Positions 50,790 through 61,775 of a stretch of DNA of 64,000 bases are shown here, in pieces. The number at the start of each line of letters is the position of its first letter. Position 1 is the stretch's first letter. The notes beneath the pieces were generated by a model. The model saw only the letters and a program-made list of their open reading frames with translations. It ran no database searches and was not told the origin of the DNA. Made by a program: the position numbers and the translations under genes. This stretch comes from Scylla paramamosain (lineage: Eukaryota > Arthropoda > Malacostraca > Decapoda > Portunidae). Location of the stretch: contig NC_087157.1 in the NCBI RefSeq assembly GCF_035594125.1, positions 7,278,501-7,342,500 on the forward strand. Direction: 5' to 3'.

Positions 50790-51334
50790 TCAAGTACAAT
50801 GCAATAAAGACCATAACGTCACCACAAGCACTGTACCTTGGCTCGGCGGTGATGACGCATACATCCAGGAGGCTGCGGGAGGCTGTAAGGGACAAGGCGG
50901 GCGAGGACGAGGATTGCTGCAGGGGATGATGGCTGGCTGTCCCCATCCGGCGTGTTGGGGTTCACACAAGACCAACTCGCAACACACCTCCACTCCCCTC
51001 ACAAGCTCCAGTATGAGGGAAAGGAGGCAGGGAATGGTATATCACACACATCCCTTTCTTTCTCTATTTCTCTCTCCTCACTCACTCGCTCGGTTTTCCA
51101 GCGTCTCACTGTCTCCCTTTCTTCCTTTTCCTATGTTTCACACCACATCTGGGCAGAAAAATACATACTATAATCTTAAAACCACACTTTTCAAATATAT
51201 CCAGTCATAAGCATTGCAGATTCATGCATATTGAGTGTCTCAGCAAATGAAGAAAACTTTTTATAGAAAACCTTTTATGAATGACCTTAATGAGAGGAGA
51301 GGGAAGAGGGACCGCACCACACAGGGAGACCTCC
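50790..51334. other. Unassigned sequence, GC-richer at the left
   Basis: No recognised motif. An open + frame continues out of the GT tract but loses any pattern. Confidence 0.45.
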
Positions 51335-51745
51335 CTGTCCCTTCCTTTCCGTGTTCTCCCCTTCCCTCTCTCTCTCAAGCCTGCCCTCACCTTCCTGTCC
51401 CTTTCCTTTTCTTTCCTTCCCTGTTCTTCCCTCTACTCTCTTCCTCGCCCCGACTTTATTGTTTCTTTTCTTTTCTTCCCTATTCTTCCCTCCTTTCTTA
51501 CTCGCCCCGACCTCCCTGCCCATTTTCTTTCCTCCTCTGCTCCTTCCTTCCTTCCCTTAACTCCGTTCCGACTCCCCTATTCCTTTTCCTCCCTTTCTCC
51601 TCCCTTCCTTCCCTCGGCCTCGCCCTGAATTCCTATCCCTTTCTTTTTCCCCCCCCTCTCTCTTCCTTCTCTCAGACCCGACCCGACCCCTTCATTCCCT
51701 CCATCCCTCCGCCCAGCACCATCCACCCCACCCAGCCTGGCTCTT
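51335..51745 (+). repeat. Pyrimidine-rich decayed minisatellite, ~60-75-bp units
   Basis: Units of the type TCGCCCCGACCTCCCTGCCC followed by a C/T-rich filler recur about five to six times (near 51390, 51450, 51505, 51565, 51625 and 51675). The + frame shows repeated Pro-x-Pro-Phe-Ser-Phe-Leu peptides of about 20 residues. I interpret it as a minisatellite, not a gene. Confidence 0.6.
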
Positions 51746-52535
51746 CCCTCTAGAGGAAGGTCTAATTAGCAGTAATCAGCAGGTACCGGAAGGACCTGAT
51801 TATGCCGCCTTGTGAGGGTAAATTCTCAGCATTATGAATATTTAAGAAAAGGCCGGCACTTGTTCTAATGTAACCTGTTGAGTCAGACATTTAGGTATGA
51901 AAATATGGGGCTGAAAATTGGAAGGTACGTAATTAGCGATATTTACAGACTACAACGAGGAGGAGGAGGAGGAGGAGGAGGAGATGGCGGTGATGGTAGT
52001 GGTGACGGAGAAGAATACTAGAAGTTACAGTAGTAGTGGTGGTGTTGGTGGTGGTGGTGGTAGTAGTAATAGTAGTAGTAGATGTAACAGTACAGTATGC
52101 ATCACTTAAGTATGCCCTTCAATCCCGTTTTCCTTCTAGGCATAAAAGAAAACCAGCAGACAGGCGACTGCTCTAATGGCGCCCGTCACCAGCACGCTCT
52201 ACCTCCGTGGAATAGTAACGTCACAGCCTTTATATGATTCTTTTGAGTTAGAGAATAGACTGTCAAGTTGATACATAACCCAAGTCATATACACCTATTT
52301 AAACTACTCCATTCCACGCAACGAGAGAAGCAATAACACCTTTCATGTTATAATTACCCTATTTTCCTTCTTTTCTATAATTCCTTTGAGTTAGAGGATA
52401 GATTACCACTTTTTTTTAATAACAAAATTAATATAATTACCTAAACCACTCAATTCTACGTGACAGGAAACAATCATCTTTTCCGTTCTCTTTACCCTTC
52501 TTTCCCCCCCCCCTTCTCAACAATGAACAGTACAA
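51746..52535. other. Unassigned with (GGA)n and GGT/AGT triplet patches
   Basis: (GGA)8 near 51957-51981 and GTAGTGGTGGTG-type triplets at 52025-52083. A C10 run lies near 52505-52514. No gene recognised. Confidence 0.5.
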
Positions 52536-52648
52536 GGTGGGCCACGAGATTGTCCCTTTCCACTAGAAGTCGCCTGGGCTAAGAGTGTGAATGTAAGTGA
52601 AAGCGTGGTGCCTTGTCTGGAGCACCCCGTTAGGGATTGCCGGCCTGA
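52536..52648 (+). repeat. Dispersed repeat DR2, copy 2
   Basis: Colinear with 35673-35790 through CCACGAGATTGTCCCTTTCCAC, AGAGTGTGAATG, CTTGTCTGGAGCACCCCG and GATTGCCGGCCTG. It lies 32 bp upstream of a DR1 copy. Confidence 0.75.
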
Positions 52649-52680
52649 AACACTTCCCTGTCACATTTCCACTACAATCG

Positions 52681-52830
52681 AAAGGTTCTAATTGAAGTTA
52701 CATGGGTTTCAAGAATGTTTTATATGGTTCTAGTGACAGATTAACAAGATTTCTACGTTATTACCAGAACACTCTTGAGAAGCCGGCCAATCATTTGTGT
52801 GGCCTTTGATAATAGTCGTAGTGAGAGAAC
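52681..52830 (+). repeat. Dispersed repeat DR1, longest copy
   Basis: This is the most complete DR1 copy. Its left half (GAAAGGTTCTAATTGAAGTT ... TTTCAAGAATGTTTT) is the reverse complement of 58237-58300, and its right half (CAGATTAACAAGATTTCTAC ... AACACTCTTGAGAAGC) is the reverse complement of 28852-28925. No coding capacity. Confidence 0.75.
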
Positions 52831-53191
52831 AATGAGTTTTACAATACAGGCCATAGATAGAGAACAAAAAACACTGCAGCATATCTTACCTCACCACAAG
52901 TCACGCAAGTCAAGCTTCTCATCCAACACCAGCTAACAAAGGAAGGAGGCACCACACACCCGCCGCAGACCACCACTAACGCCGTTGTGCTGCAGGGTGG
53001 GAGGTCCAGGGCGGGAAGGAGGGGGAAGCAAGGAAGGGGCTTGACCAATAGGATCCTTGAACTGTGTCACGTGATTACAGCAATAGTTACACCCCTCCTT
53101 CTCCTCCCCGCCTTGTTAAGAGCGAGTGATCACGTAGGTCCTTTGTTTGGAAATAGATAAGTAGGAAGATACACAGTTAGAAAGATAGATG
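52831..53191. other. Unassigned sequence
   Basis: No gene or repeat recognised. Confidence 0.45.
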
Positions 53192-53195
53192 CACA

Positions 53196-53277
<82 letters not shown>

Positions 53278-53312
53278 ACACTTATAATACATACATACAT
53301 ACATACATACAT
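53192..53312. repeat. (CA)n(GA)n and (CATA)n
   Basis: CA run to 53212, GA run 53213-53276, then a CATA tetranucleotide run 53289-53312. 53313-53742 is unassigned. Confidence 0.95.
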
Positions 53313-53742
53313 AAATACGCATATACAAACGTACATAAACAGAGTACATGAACACCACTAATCAGGCGGAAACATACAGATGGACAGCACGAGAGAAACA
53401 GATACCACGTTGTTTATGTATCGATGAGTGTACTGGTGGGGAAGACAACACTGCGGGGGAGAGGCCGAGGAGACAGTAGAGGCAGCGGGGAGGTGCGAGA
53501 GGCGTGAACCTGCCTGCGCGGCGCCTCACTTGTGCCGCTTGTTTACCAAAGGCAACATAAAAACCTGTTTGCTAATTTCCTCGTGCCTGCTGGGGGTGAG
53601 GGAAACTGTGCAATGTGTGTGGATATGTTTCCTTTACTGCTTCTACTCGTTGGCGTCACTTCTACCTCTTCTGCTGTTAATAACGATGGTGATGATGATC
53701 CAATAGCTAGTTGAGTAAAATACTACTCCTCCTCTGAATTGA

Positions 53743-55262
53743 CACCCCCTCAACTTTTTCTTCATTTACTTCTGCAACATTCGCGGTCTAAGATCTAATT
53801 TTCAATCTGTAGAACACCACCTCTCCTCTTCTAAACCTCATCTTCTTTTCCTCACTGAAACTCAGGTGTCTGAGGCAACTGACAGTAGCCCCTTTTCTGT
53901 TCCCTCCTACTTTCTCTATCCTCATTTTCGATCCAAAGCTGGATGCTGCGTTTATGTGCGCAATGACTTAACCTGCTCTCGTGCCCACGCTCTTGAATCT
54001 TCCGAGTTTTCCACCATCTGGCTTCGACTACAGAGTCATTCTCATACTAAATTTATCTGTGCTGTATACCTCTCTCCTAACTCCTCTGACTATAAGAAAT
54101 TCTTTGACTACTTAACTTCCAAAGTGGAGCACATTCTGACCCTCTTCCCTTTTGCAGAGATCTCCATTCTTGGAGACTTCAATGTTCACACCCAGCTTTG
54201 GCTTTCCTCTCCCTTCACTGACCATCCTGGTGAACTAGCCTACAACTTTGCTATCCTCCATGACCTAGAGCAATTGGTGCAACACCCTACTCGTATTCCT
54301 GACCGTCTTGGAGATACGCCCAACATTCTTGACCTTTTCCTGACCTCTAATCCTTCTGCTTATGCTGTTACCCTTTCTTCTCCGTTGGGCTCCTCCGATC
54401 ACAATCTCATATCTTTATCTTGTCCTATCACTCCAATCCCTCCTCAGGATCCCCCTAAGCGAAGGTGCCTCTGGCGTTTTGCCTCTGCTAGTTGGGGGGA
54501 CCTGAGGCGGTATTTTGCTGATTTTCCTTGGAATGACTACTGCTTCCGTGTCAGAGACCCGTCTTTGTGTGCTGAGCGCATAACAGAGGTGATAGTGTCT
54601 GGCATGGAGGCGTACATTCCTCACTCTTTTTCTCGTCCTAAACCTTCTAAACCTTGGTTTAACACAGCTTGTTCTCGTGCTATACATGATAGAGAGGTGG
54701 CCCACAAAAGGTACTTAAGCCTTCCTTCACCAGAATCTCATGCACTTTATATTTCTGCCCGGAACCATGCCAAGTCTGTTCTCCAACTAGCCAAAAACTC
54801 CTTCATTAACAGAAAATGTCAAAACCTTTCAAGATCTAACTCCCCTCGTGATTTCTGGCATCTAGCCAAAAATATCTCCAATAACTTTGCTTCTTCTTCT
54901 TTCCCTCCTCTACTTCAACCAGATGGCACCACTGCTATCACATCTATTTCTAAAGCTGAACTCTTTGCTCAAACCTTTGCTAAAAACTCTACCTTGGACG
55001 ATTCTGGGCTTGTTCCTCCCTCTCCTCCACCCTCTGACTACTTCATGCCTCGTATTAAAATTCTTCGTAATGATGTTTTCCATGCCCTCGCTGGCCTAAA
55101 CCCTCAGAAGGCTTATGGACCTGATGGGGTCCCTCCTATTGTTCTCCGAAACTGTGCCTCCGTGCTTGCACCTTGCCTAGTCAAACTCTTTCAGCTCTGT
55201 CTGTCAACATCTACCTTTCCTTCTTGCTGGAAGTTTGCCTACATTCAACCTGTTCCTAAAAG
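53743..55262 (+). pseudogene. LINE ORF2 fragment 1: APE-type endonuclease and start of RT
   Basis: The frame is open from 53743, upstream of its first ATG at 53866. It begins with [17 protein letters not shown], the usual start of a LINE endonuclease. Catalytic landmarks follow in order: LTET with its glutamate (~53845), [14 protein letters not shown] (54166-54189) and SSDHNLIS (54391-54414). The endonuclease nicks target DNA to prime reverse transcription. After a linker come [14 protein letters not shown] (~55112-55150) and [15 protein letters not shown], the first RT blocks. The frame is lost at an A4 run (55258-55261), where the next RT block continues in another frame, consistent with one missing base. 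No Cys/His zinc knuckle was seen. Confidence 0.92.
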
Positions 55263-56149
55263 GGTGACCGCTCTAATCCCTCAAACTACCGTCCTATTGC
55301 TTTAATTTCCTGCTTATCTAAAGTTTTTGAATCTATCCTCAACAGGAAGATTCTTAAACATCTATCACTTCACAACCTTCTATCTGATCGCCAGTATGGG
55401 TTCCGTCAAGGACGCTCTACTGGTGATCTTCTGGCTTTCCTTACTGAGTCTTGGTCATCCTCTTTTAGAGACTTTGGTGAAACTTTTGCTGTTGCCTTGG
55501 ACATATCAAAAGCCTTTGATAGAGTCTGGCACAAAGCTTTGATTTCCAAACTACCCTCCTACGGTTTCTATCCTTCTCTCTGTAACTTCATCTCAAGTTT
55601 CCTTTCTGACCGTTCTATTGCTGCTGTGGTAGACGGTCACTGTTCTTCTCCTAAATCTATTAACAGTGGTGTTCCTCAGGGTTCTGTCCTGTCACCCACT
55701 CTCTTCTTATTATTCATTAATGATCTTCTAAACCAAACTTCTTGTTCTATCCACTCCTATGCTGATGATACCACCCTGCACTTTTCCACGTCTTTTCATA
55801 GACGTCCAACCCTTCAGGAGGTAAACATATCACGCAGGGAAGCCACAGAACGCCTGACTTCTGATCTTTCTAAAATTTCTGATTGGGGCAGAGCAAACTT
55901 GGTATTGTTCAATGCCTCAAAAACTCAATTCCTCCATCTATCAACTCGACACAATCTTCCAGACAACTATCCCCTCTTCTTCAATGACACTCAACTGTCC
56001 CCCTCTTCTACACTGAACATCCTCGGTCTGTCCTTTACTTATAATCTGAACTGGAAACTTCACATCTCATCTCTAGCTAAAACGGCTTCTATGAAGTTAG
56101 GTGTTCTGAGACGTCTCCGCCAGTTTTTCTCACCCCCCAGCTGCTAACT
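55263..56149 (+). pseudogene. LINE ORF2 fragment 2: reverse transcriptase core
   Basis: This frame continues the RT domain without a start codon of its own. It holds [14 protein letters not shown], the QYGFRQGRSTGDLL block, motif A in ALDISKAFDRVW (catalytic Asp at 55500), motif B in SGVPQGSVLSP, motif C YADD (55758-55769) and motif D in NASKTQFLHLS. All three catalytic aspartates are therefore intact. [17 protein letters not shown] follows, as expected after the palm. The frame ends in a stop just after a C6 run (56133-56138); the homologous reading continues in another frame, which suggests one lost C. The enzyme would copy its own RNA at the nicked target. Confidence 0.93.
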
Positions 56150-56597
56150 CTGTACAAGGGCCTTATCCGTCCATGTATGGAGTATGCTTCACATGTCTGG
56201 GGGTTCCACTCATACTGCTGTTCTAGACAGGGTGGAATCAAAAGCTTTTCGTCTCATCAACTCCTCTCCTCTAACTGACTGTCTTCAGCCTCTCTCTCAC
56301 CGCCGCAATGTTGCATCTCTTGCTGTCTTCTACCGCTATTTTCATGCTAACTGCTCTTCTGATCTTGCTAACTGCATGCCTCCCCTCCTTCCGCGGCCTC
56401 GCTGCACAAGACTTTCTTCTTTCTCTCACTCCTATTCTGTCCACCTCTCTAACGCAAGAGTTAACCAGTATTCTCAATCATTCATCCCTTTCTCTGGTAA
56501 ACTCTGGAACTCCTTGCCTGCTTCTGTATTTCCACCTTCCTATGACTTGAATTCCTTCAAGAGGGAGGTTTCAAGACACTTATCCACCAATTTTTGA
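56138..56597 (+). pseudogene. LINE ORF2 fragment 3: C-terminal region
   Basis: LLTLYKGLIRPCMEYASHVW (56141-56200) is the conserved block that follows the RT palm and thumb in Jockey- and CR1-like elements. A third frame change falls in a G5 run (about 56199-56203), after which a single frame runs to the stop at 56595-56597. It includes RVESKAFRLIN and ends GKLWNSLPASVFPPS-LNSFKREVSRHL, the typical LINE C-terminus. There is no RNase H-like domain. Confidence 0.88.
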
Positions 56598-56684
56598 CCA
56601 CTGCTTTGACCCTTTTAGGGACTGGCATTTCAGTGGGCATTTTTTTTTATTAGATTTTTGTTGCCCTTGGCCAGTATCCTTCCT

Positions 56685-56719
<35 letters not shown>
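56598..56719 (+). other. LINE 3' UTR and poly(A) tail
   Basis: ACTGGCATTTCAGTGGGC, a T-rich tract, TTGCCCTTGGCC and CCTACATA precede A31. This block defines the family's 3' end and is what the other two copies in the window retain. No AATAAA signal was seen directly upstream of the tail. Confidence 0.85.
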
Positions 56720-56721
<2 letters not shown>

Positions 56722-57100
56722 ACAAGTTTTCCCTTAATCTTAAACTACTGATAAGCTGAAAATTTACCAGTTGCCAAGTTTTATAAGGTAACTGTTGTCA
56801 AATCAGAGAACTAAAGACTGAAAAAAGAACACAAAACAGAAGTGAATACAACAGATTACTTAAGTTCTGATCATGAGTATACTATAACTATTAATGCTGC
56901 AGAGATAGTAGTGCTATTAATTGCCCTCTACATTCGTCTTCTTCCTCGCATTCTTCCTCCTTCTCCTCCTCCTCCTCCTCCTCCTCCTCCTCCTCTCCCT
57001 CCTCCCTTTCTTCCTGCACAGCTCGATGGTTTACGCCAGGTATCCCCACAACCTAAATGTTTATGGCTGGCCTGCGCCTCCTCCAGCCAGGTGAGCGCCG
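56720..57100. other. Unassigned with (CTC)n
   Basis: AT-rich to 56930, then a CTC-rich run at about 56955-57005. No gene recognised. Confidence 0.5.
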
Positions 57101-57109
57101 GTGATGGGT

Positions 57110-57215
57110 GAGGTGTGTGGGTGGGGATGATGGGGATGATGGGGGCCTTACCAACACTACCCTTCCTTGTGGGGGTGAAGGGGTGAGGGAGGGGGAGGGA
57201 GGGGGCCAGGCGCAG
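57110..57215 (+). other. G-rich tract with strong G-quadruplex potential
   Basis: GGGGATGATGGGGATGATGGGGG (57124-57146) and GGGGTGAGGGAGGGGGAGGGAGGGGG (about 57180-57205) each contain at least three to four runs of three or more G with short loops. Confidence 0.65.
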
Positions 57216-57463
57216 CGTACCCTTCACTCACACCTCATAGCGCCTCACACGTCACGTCATTACTACGAATTAATGTTCCCCGCAGATTTAATTGAGGATG
57301 AGCGCTGTTCTGGTCTTTCTTCCTTCACTCTCCCCTTTTTTTTCTTTTCTTTCCTTCCTCTCTACCTCTTTTTCTATCTTCCTATGTGTCTCATCTTTTA
57401 TTCGTTGTCACCATCTATTCCTCTTTCCTATCCTTTCTTCTTATTGCGGTATGTTGTAATACG

Positions 57464-57528
57464 TCTTCTTCTTCTTCTTCTTCTTCTTCTTCTTCTTCTT
57501 CTTCTTCTTCTTCTTCTTCTTCTTCTTC
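57464..57528. repeat. (TCT)21 microsatellite
   Basis: A perfect TTC/TCT run, opposite in orientation to the two long AAG arrays. 57300-57460 is T/C-rich and unassigned. Confidence 0.96.
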
Positions 57529-57615
57529 CTGTTCGTTTTCTTCCTTTTCTTCTTCTTTCGTTTCTCCGAATTCTTTCCTTATTACCGAGTTAGTTTCCAG
57601 GTGTTTACTCCAGAT

Positions 57616-57699
<84 letters not shown>

Positions 57700-57870
57700 C
57701 CCCTCCTTGTCTATCCCACCCATCACTTTCCTCCCTCCATCGCTCTCGCCCCCCTTTACTCTCCCACCCGACCCCTCACTCCTAGCATCACTCTCCCTCC
57801 CACCCTCGCACTCCCCCCCATAGTTGTCCCTCCCACCCTCGCACTCCCTCCCTCTTTTCCTGCCCTAACA
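57616..57870. repeat. (TC)n microsatellite and C-rich duplicated flank
   Basis: TC run 57616-57696 with one interruption near 57642. CTCCCTCCCACCCTCGCACTCCC then occurs twice (about 57788 and 57827). Confidence 0.88.
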
Positions 57871-58204
57871 TTCCTGTGCGCCATCCTCACCAGCCTCAGA
57901 ATAACTCGAGGGTGCCTGCTTCTCTCCCGTGCACATGACTGCCTCCCTGTGTACACTGCCTGTTACATTTATTAGGCGCATGAGGCTCAGTGTATTAAGC
58001 AGCTGTGTGTTTGTCAATGAATTGTATAAGGTCTTAGTATGTGCTTCTCTTGTGGTCTTGGTGTCGTCATTCCCGTCTCCTTCAGGGTCTCTGTCTGCGT
58101 CTTCGTCAGGATTGTTCGTATTCTTAAATGTTTTGTTCACTTAGGACTAGTTGCAAAGGCACCAAGGAATTACTTACCGGGTTTTCATGGGTGGTTTTTT
58201 TTCT
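57871..58204. other. Unassigned sequence
   Basis: No gene or repeat recognised. Confidence 0.45.
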
Positions 58205-58310
58205 GTTAATGGTGCAGTATCTTTATTACACTGTCACTTGATACATGAAAACATCCTTGAAAACCACAAACCACAACAACTACCGCTAGAACCTGTGAAA
58301 AGTTGTAGAT
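58205..58310 (-). repeat. Dispersed repeat DR1, partial copy
   Basis: ATGAAAACATCCTTGAAAAC (58242-58261) and CTAGAACCTGTGAAAAG (58285-58301) match the reverse complement of 52681-52730 and the 32012-32090 copy. 58311-59150 is unassigned. Confidence 0.72.
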
Positions 58311-59148
58311 AGAGATAAAACGGTGAAACGTTTCAGCATCAACCTTCCCAGTGCGTAGACACATTCGTTCAAGTTTCCTTCGGTGTTGCACTCATTGTTT
58401 CCTTCACAATGAAAGCAACTTTTTAGCAACTTTTTTTTGAATGCGAACAGGAGAGCGTTCATTACACCAAGAAAGAAATGCCGGAAAAGCAGAGTAACGA
58501 ATGAAGAGAGTAGTGTAGAAAGAAATAATATATGGAAAAAAAAAGACAAAAGGAGACTCTTGTTAGGACGCATCTCGGTGGAAAAACTTATTTAACACGT
58601 CCCATAACAAGGCACTTTGCATATTGAAAACAAAGAAAAAAATGAACACATAAACAAGCATTTCCAGCACACTTCTCGGCCTTGACCTGTCCCTTGAGTC
58701 ACGAGAGGCAGAGGCAACACTTTCGTAACCTCAGTCGGCGCCACATGACGTTGTTGTAGCGGCGTGTGCTCTCCATGCATCACAGAAACAGCTGATCGAA
58801 ACAGGTCTAGGTTTAATAACTGGAGAGCTGTAAACAAGAGTGATAGCTACTCGAACATATGTCGTCGTTAAGAGTTCCTCCCCACTGAGCCAAACACGCG
58901 GCACTCTCCGACCCTTCGACCCTTCCCGCTACAAAAATATCAAAAACTCTTTAAGAAAACTGGCCCTTGCCAATTTACAACATGGGGTACGTCTCGCCTA
59001 CAGAAGGGCGCCACAAGTCCCCAGAAACGCTCATCACTAAGGGAAGGGTACCAAAGAGAGCTCCCCAAGGCCGCTTTACTACTCAAGAAGGGCGTTGTCA
59101 TTTACCAAGGGCGCCTTCTACCTGAGGAGGAGCGGTGCCAGTATATAG

Positions 59149-59150
<2 letters not shown>

Positions 59151-59188
<38 letters not shown>
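59151..59188. repeat. (GT)19 microsatellite
   Basis: A perfect GT run. Confidence 0.95.
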
Positions 59189-59189
<1 letters not shown>

Positions 59190-59269
59190 GGAAGACAGCC
59201 ACGATAAGTACCAATTAATACATCTTGGCACTGCTTGGGAGTCATGTCTGGGAAAGTGACTCAGAGACA

Positions 59270-59510
59270 GAGAAGGAAAAGATGGGATAGGATGATATAA
59301 GATGAGATGAGATGAGATGAGATGAGAAGGGAGGGAAGAGAAAGGAAAGGGAACGGATGAGAATGGATGGGATGGGATGTAAAGGGAAGGGAAAAGAAAG
59401 GAAAGAAAGGGAAGGGATGAAATAAGATAGAAATGAAAGGGAAGAATGGAATGGAATGGGCAGGATGGGAAAAGGAAGGAAAGGCAAGGGAAAAGGAAGA
59501 GAAGAATTGA
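59270..59510 (+). repeat. GATGA/GGAAA-type pentanucleotide tract
   Basis: (GATGA)5 near 59301-59326 is embedded in decayed GGGAA, GGATG and GGAAA units. The purine bias on the + strand continues to about 60050. Confidence 0.75.
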
Positions 59511-60276
59511 TATAGGAGGAGAGTGAAAGGTAATGAATAGGAAGATAATGAAGAGGAAGATGATAATGAGCGTTAAAGAAAGGAACAGAAGTGACGGTAC
59601 AGGTAGTGAGAAGAGAAAAAAAGAGAGAAAAATGATGGAAAGAAAGAAATATCATGGAAAGAAAAAAAAGATGAGAAGGAAGAAAATGTAAATAAAGCAT
59701 TTGAATGAATAAATAGGGAAAGAGAAAAAACAGCTGAAGGAATAGATGGAGTAATAACACAAACACAAGAGGAGAAAGAGAAAATAATGCAGAAGAGGGA
59801 ACATAAAATAATAAAGATAATATAAAAAAATAACACATAAAAACGAAACAACAAAAAAGAAGAAAACAAAAGCAAAAAAACAACGAAAAAATTAAAAAAA
59901 ATAAAAAATTGGACCATACATGTAAGAGACATTAATAAAGCAAAGCAAAGATCTAAAGCTGGAGGGAGGAGGAAGGAAGGAAGGAAAGGAGGAAAAGGCG
60001 AGGCAGATCAAGCTAAAGCAAAACCTTTCATTTATCACTCAGAGGAGGTGAAAAAAAAAAAAAATATTACGAACACAAAATTTTTCACTTCAAGAGGTAG
60101 CGCGAGAGGAGGATCAAGGGAGGGCGTACTGCAGGCGGGATGCGGACGTGGGCTGGTGGGTGGGTGAGTGTGTGTGGGCGTGGGTGAGCGGGCGGTGGTG
60201 GTAGCGTGGGCAGGAGGGTGTAGAGGGCGAGGCTGCGTGTATTTAAGGCTCCTCCCAAAATACAGTTGGGGGTTGG

Positions 60277-60279
<3 letters not shown>
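59511..60279 (+). other. Purine-rich, then G-rich, unassigned
   Basis: A/G-rich to 60060; 60140-60235 is G-rich with GGGTGGGTG and GGGCG clusters. The - strand Phe/Leu/Ser frames are compositional shadows. Confidence 0.5.

Positions 60280-60369
<90 letters not shown>
60280..60369. repeat. (GA)40 followed by G11
   Basis: A perfect GA run ends in an 11-nt G homopolymer. Confidence 0.95.
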
Positions 60370-60370
<1 letters not shown>

Positions 60371-60484
60371 AAGACGAGGGGAATAGCAAACATAGGCAGT
60401 TACACACAGACAACAGACAGACAGACAGACACATAGACGGGACGATAAAAAAAAATGCGTAAATAAGATCAGGGTGGCATCATA

Positions 60485-60549
60485 CAGCAGCAGCAGCAGC
60501 AGCAGGAGGAGGAGGAGGAGGAGGAGGAGGAGGAGGAGGAGGAGGAGGA
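60485..60549. repeat. (CAG)7(GAG)15 compound trinucleotide repeat
   Basis: CAG units pass directly into GAG units. A smaller GAG cluster follows at 60693-60711. 60550-61237 is otherwise purine-rich and unassigned. Confidence 0.94.
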
Positions 60550-61232
60550 AAAGAGGAAAAAAAATAGCAAGAGTATAAAAAAATTAGTTACCCCTATCTT
60601 CTCACACCCCGTTTTCTAATTTCGTCACGAGCTAGTAGTGGATGTTTCAGTGAACGAGTGGAGGAATGGATGACGATAATGGAGTGAGCGAGAGGAGGAG
60701 GAGGAGGAGAAGGAGAAAGGAAGGATGGGAGGAAAATAGTAGTTAGCTAGTTTGTTAGTCAGTCAAATTAGTAAGTTAGTTAAGTAAAGAATAAATAATA
60801 ATAAAAAAATGAAGAACGTTAAGCGTAAGACCAACAATGAAAAGATTAAGTAAAGCCAAAAAATCAAAAGAAGAAGAGGAGAAAATAAGAGCGACTTCAG
60901 AGGTGGAGGAGGTGGATGGATGGGAACTCAGCGTGGTGTGCAGATTATAGTAGTGAGTAGAGACACCGGTGGATGGAATGGCGAGAGAGTGGAGAGAGAG
61001 TGGAGAGAGGACGTGATGGCTAATAGTGGCTGGATGAGTGGCAGGCAGGTTGGCAGAGGCGGGTGGTGAGGGTGGTGAGAGTGGGTGGGAGTGAAAGAGA
61101 GGGAGTGCAAGGCGAAGAGAAGTATGGCAGGAGGAGGAGAAAGGGGAGAGAAGACTACGTGACAGGGAGGAAGAGGGAGAAGAGAGACGGTGCAAGAGGG
61201 AGAGAGATGATTGCACAGAAATGCAGGCAGAC

Positions 61233-61342
<110 letters not shown>

Positions 61343-61725
61343 AGGAACAAGGAAGATTATATTAACATAAGAAGTAATATGAAAGGGGAAGAAAAGAAAA
61401 AAAGAAAGAGCATAGAAGCAAGAGAAAAAAAAAAGGAAAGAAGTAAGAGGTAAGAGGATGGGAAGGAAAGGAAAGGAAAAGCATAGAGACGAAGAAGAAA
61501 AATAAGATGGAAGAGAAGGAGTAAAGTAGAAGTACTAGAGGAAAGGAGTGAAGGGAAGGAAAGGGGGAGAGAAAAGGGAATAGGATGGTGTTGGGGGAAC
61601 AGGTGGGTGGCAGGGGTGGTAGTGAGGTAAATTTAGCAAGAGATAAGATATGGGACTTGAAAGGCCTAGAGGGGAAGGAAACGAGGTTATGTGGATTGGA
61701 GGGCGTGTGGAGAGGCATGTGTGCG

Positions 61726-61727
<2 letters not shown>

Positions 61728-61774
<47 letters not shown>
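61728..61774. repeat. (GA)23 microsatellite
   Basis: A perfect GA run. 61775-62539 is A/G-rich with (GGA)n at 62006-62049 and no recognisable gene. Confidence 0.95.

Positions 61775-61775
<1 letters not shown>

Larger units (their letters stand above)
53743..56719 (+). mobile_element. Non-LTR (LINE) retrotransposon, endonuclease/RT type
   Basis: The element carries a single ORF2-like coding region, a ~92-bp 3' UTR (56598-56688) and a 31-nt poly(A) tail (56689-56719). No ORF1 or obvious 5' UTR precedes it, so it is probably 5'-truncated close to the start of ORF2. The earliest sequence I can attribute to it is an open frame starting after a stop at 53740-53742. No target-site duplication was found at the two ends. 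The APE-type endonuclease, absence of an RNase H domain and A tail suit the Jockey/CR1 group of LINEs; the exact clade is not settled. Two further 3' ends of the same family occur in the window (4931-5071 and about 40170-40290). Confidence 0.93.

Noticed and set aside
49851..51210. Cys/Val-rich and His/Thr-rich frames up to 324 codons
   Set aside because: They are by-products of the GT/GC tract, with overlapping open frames on both strands. They are not cysteine-rich proteins.
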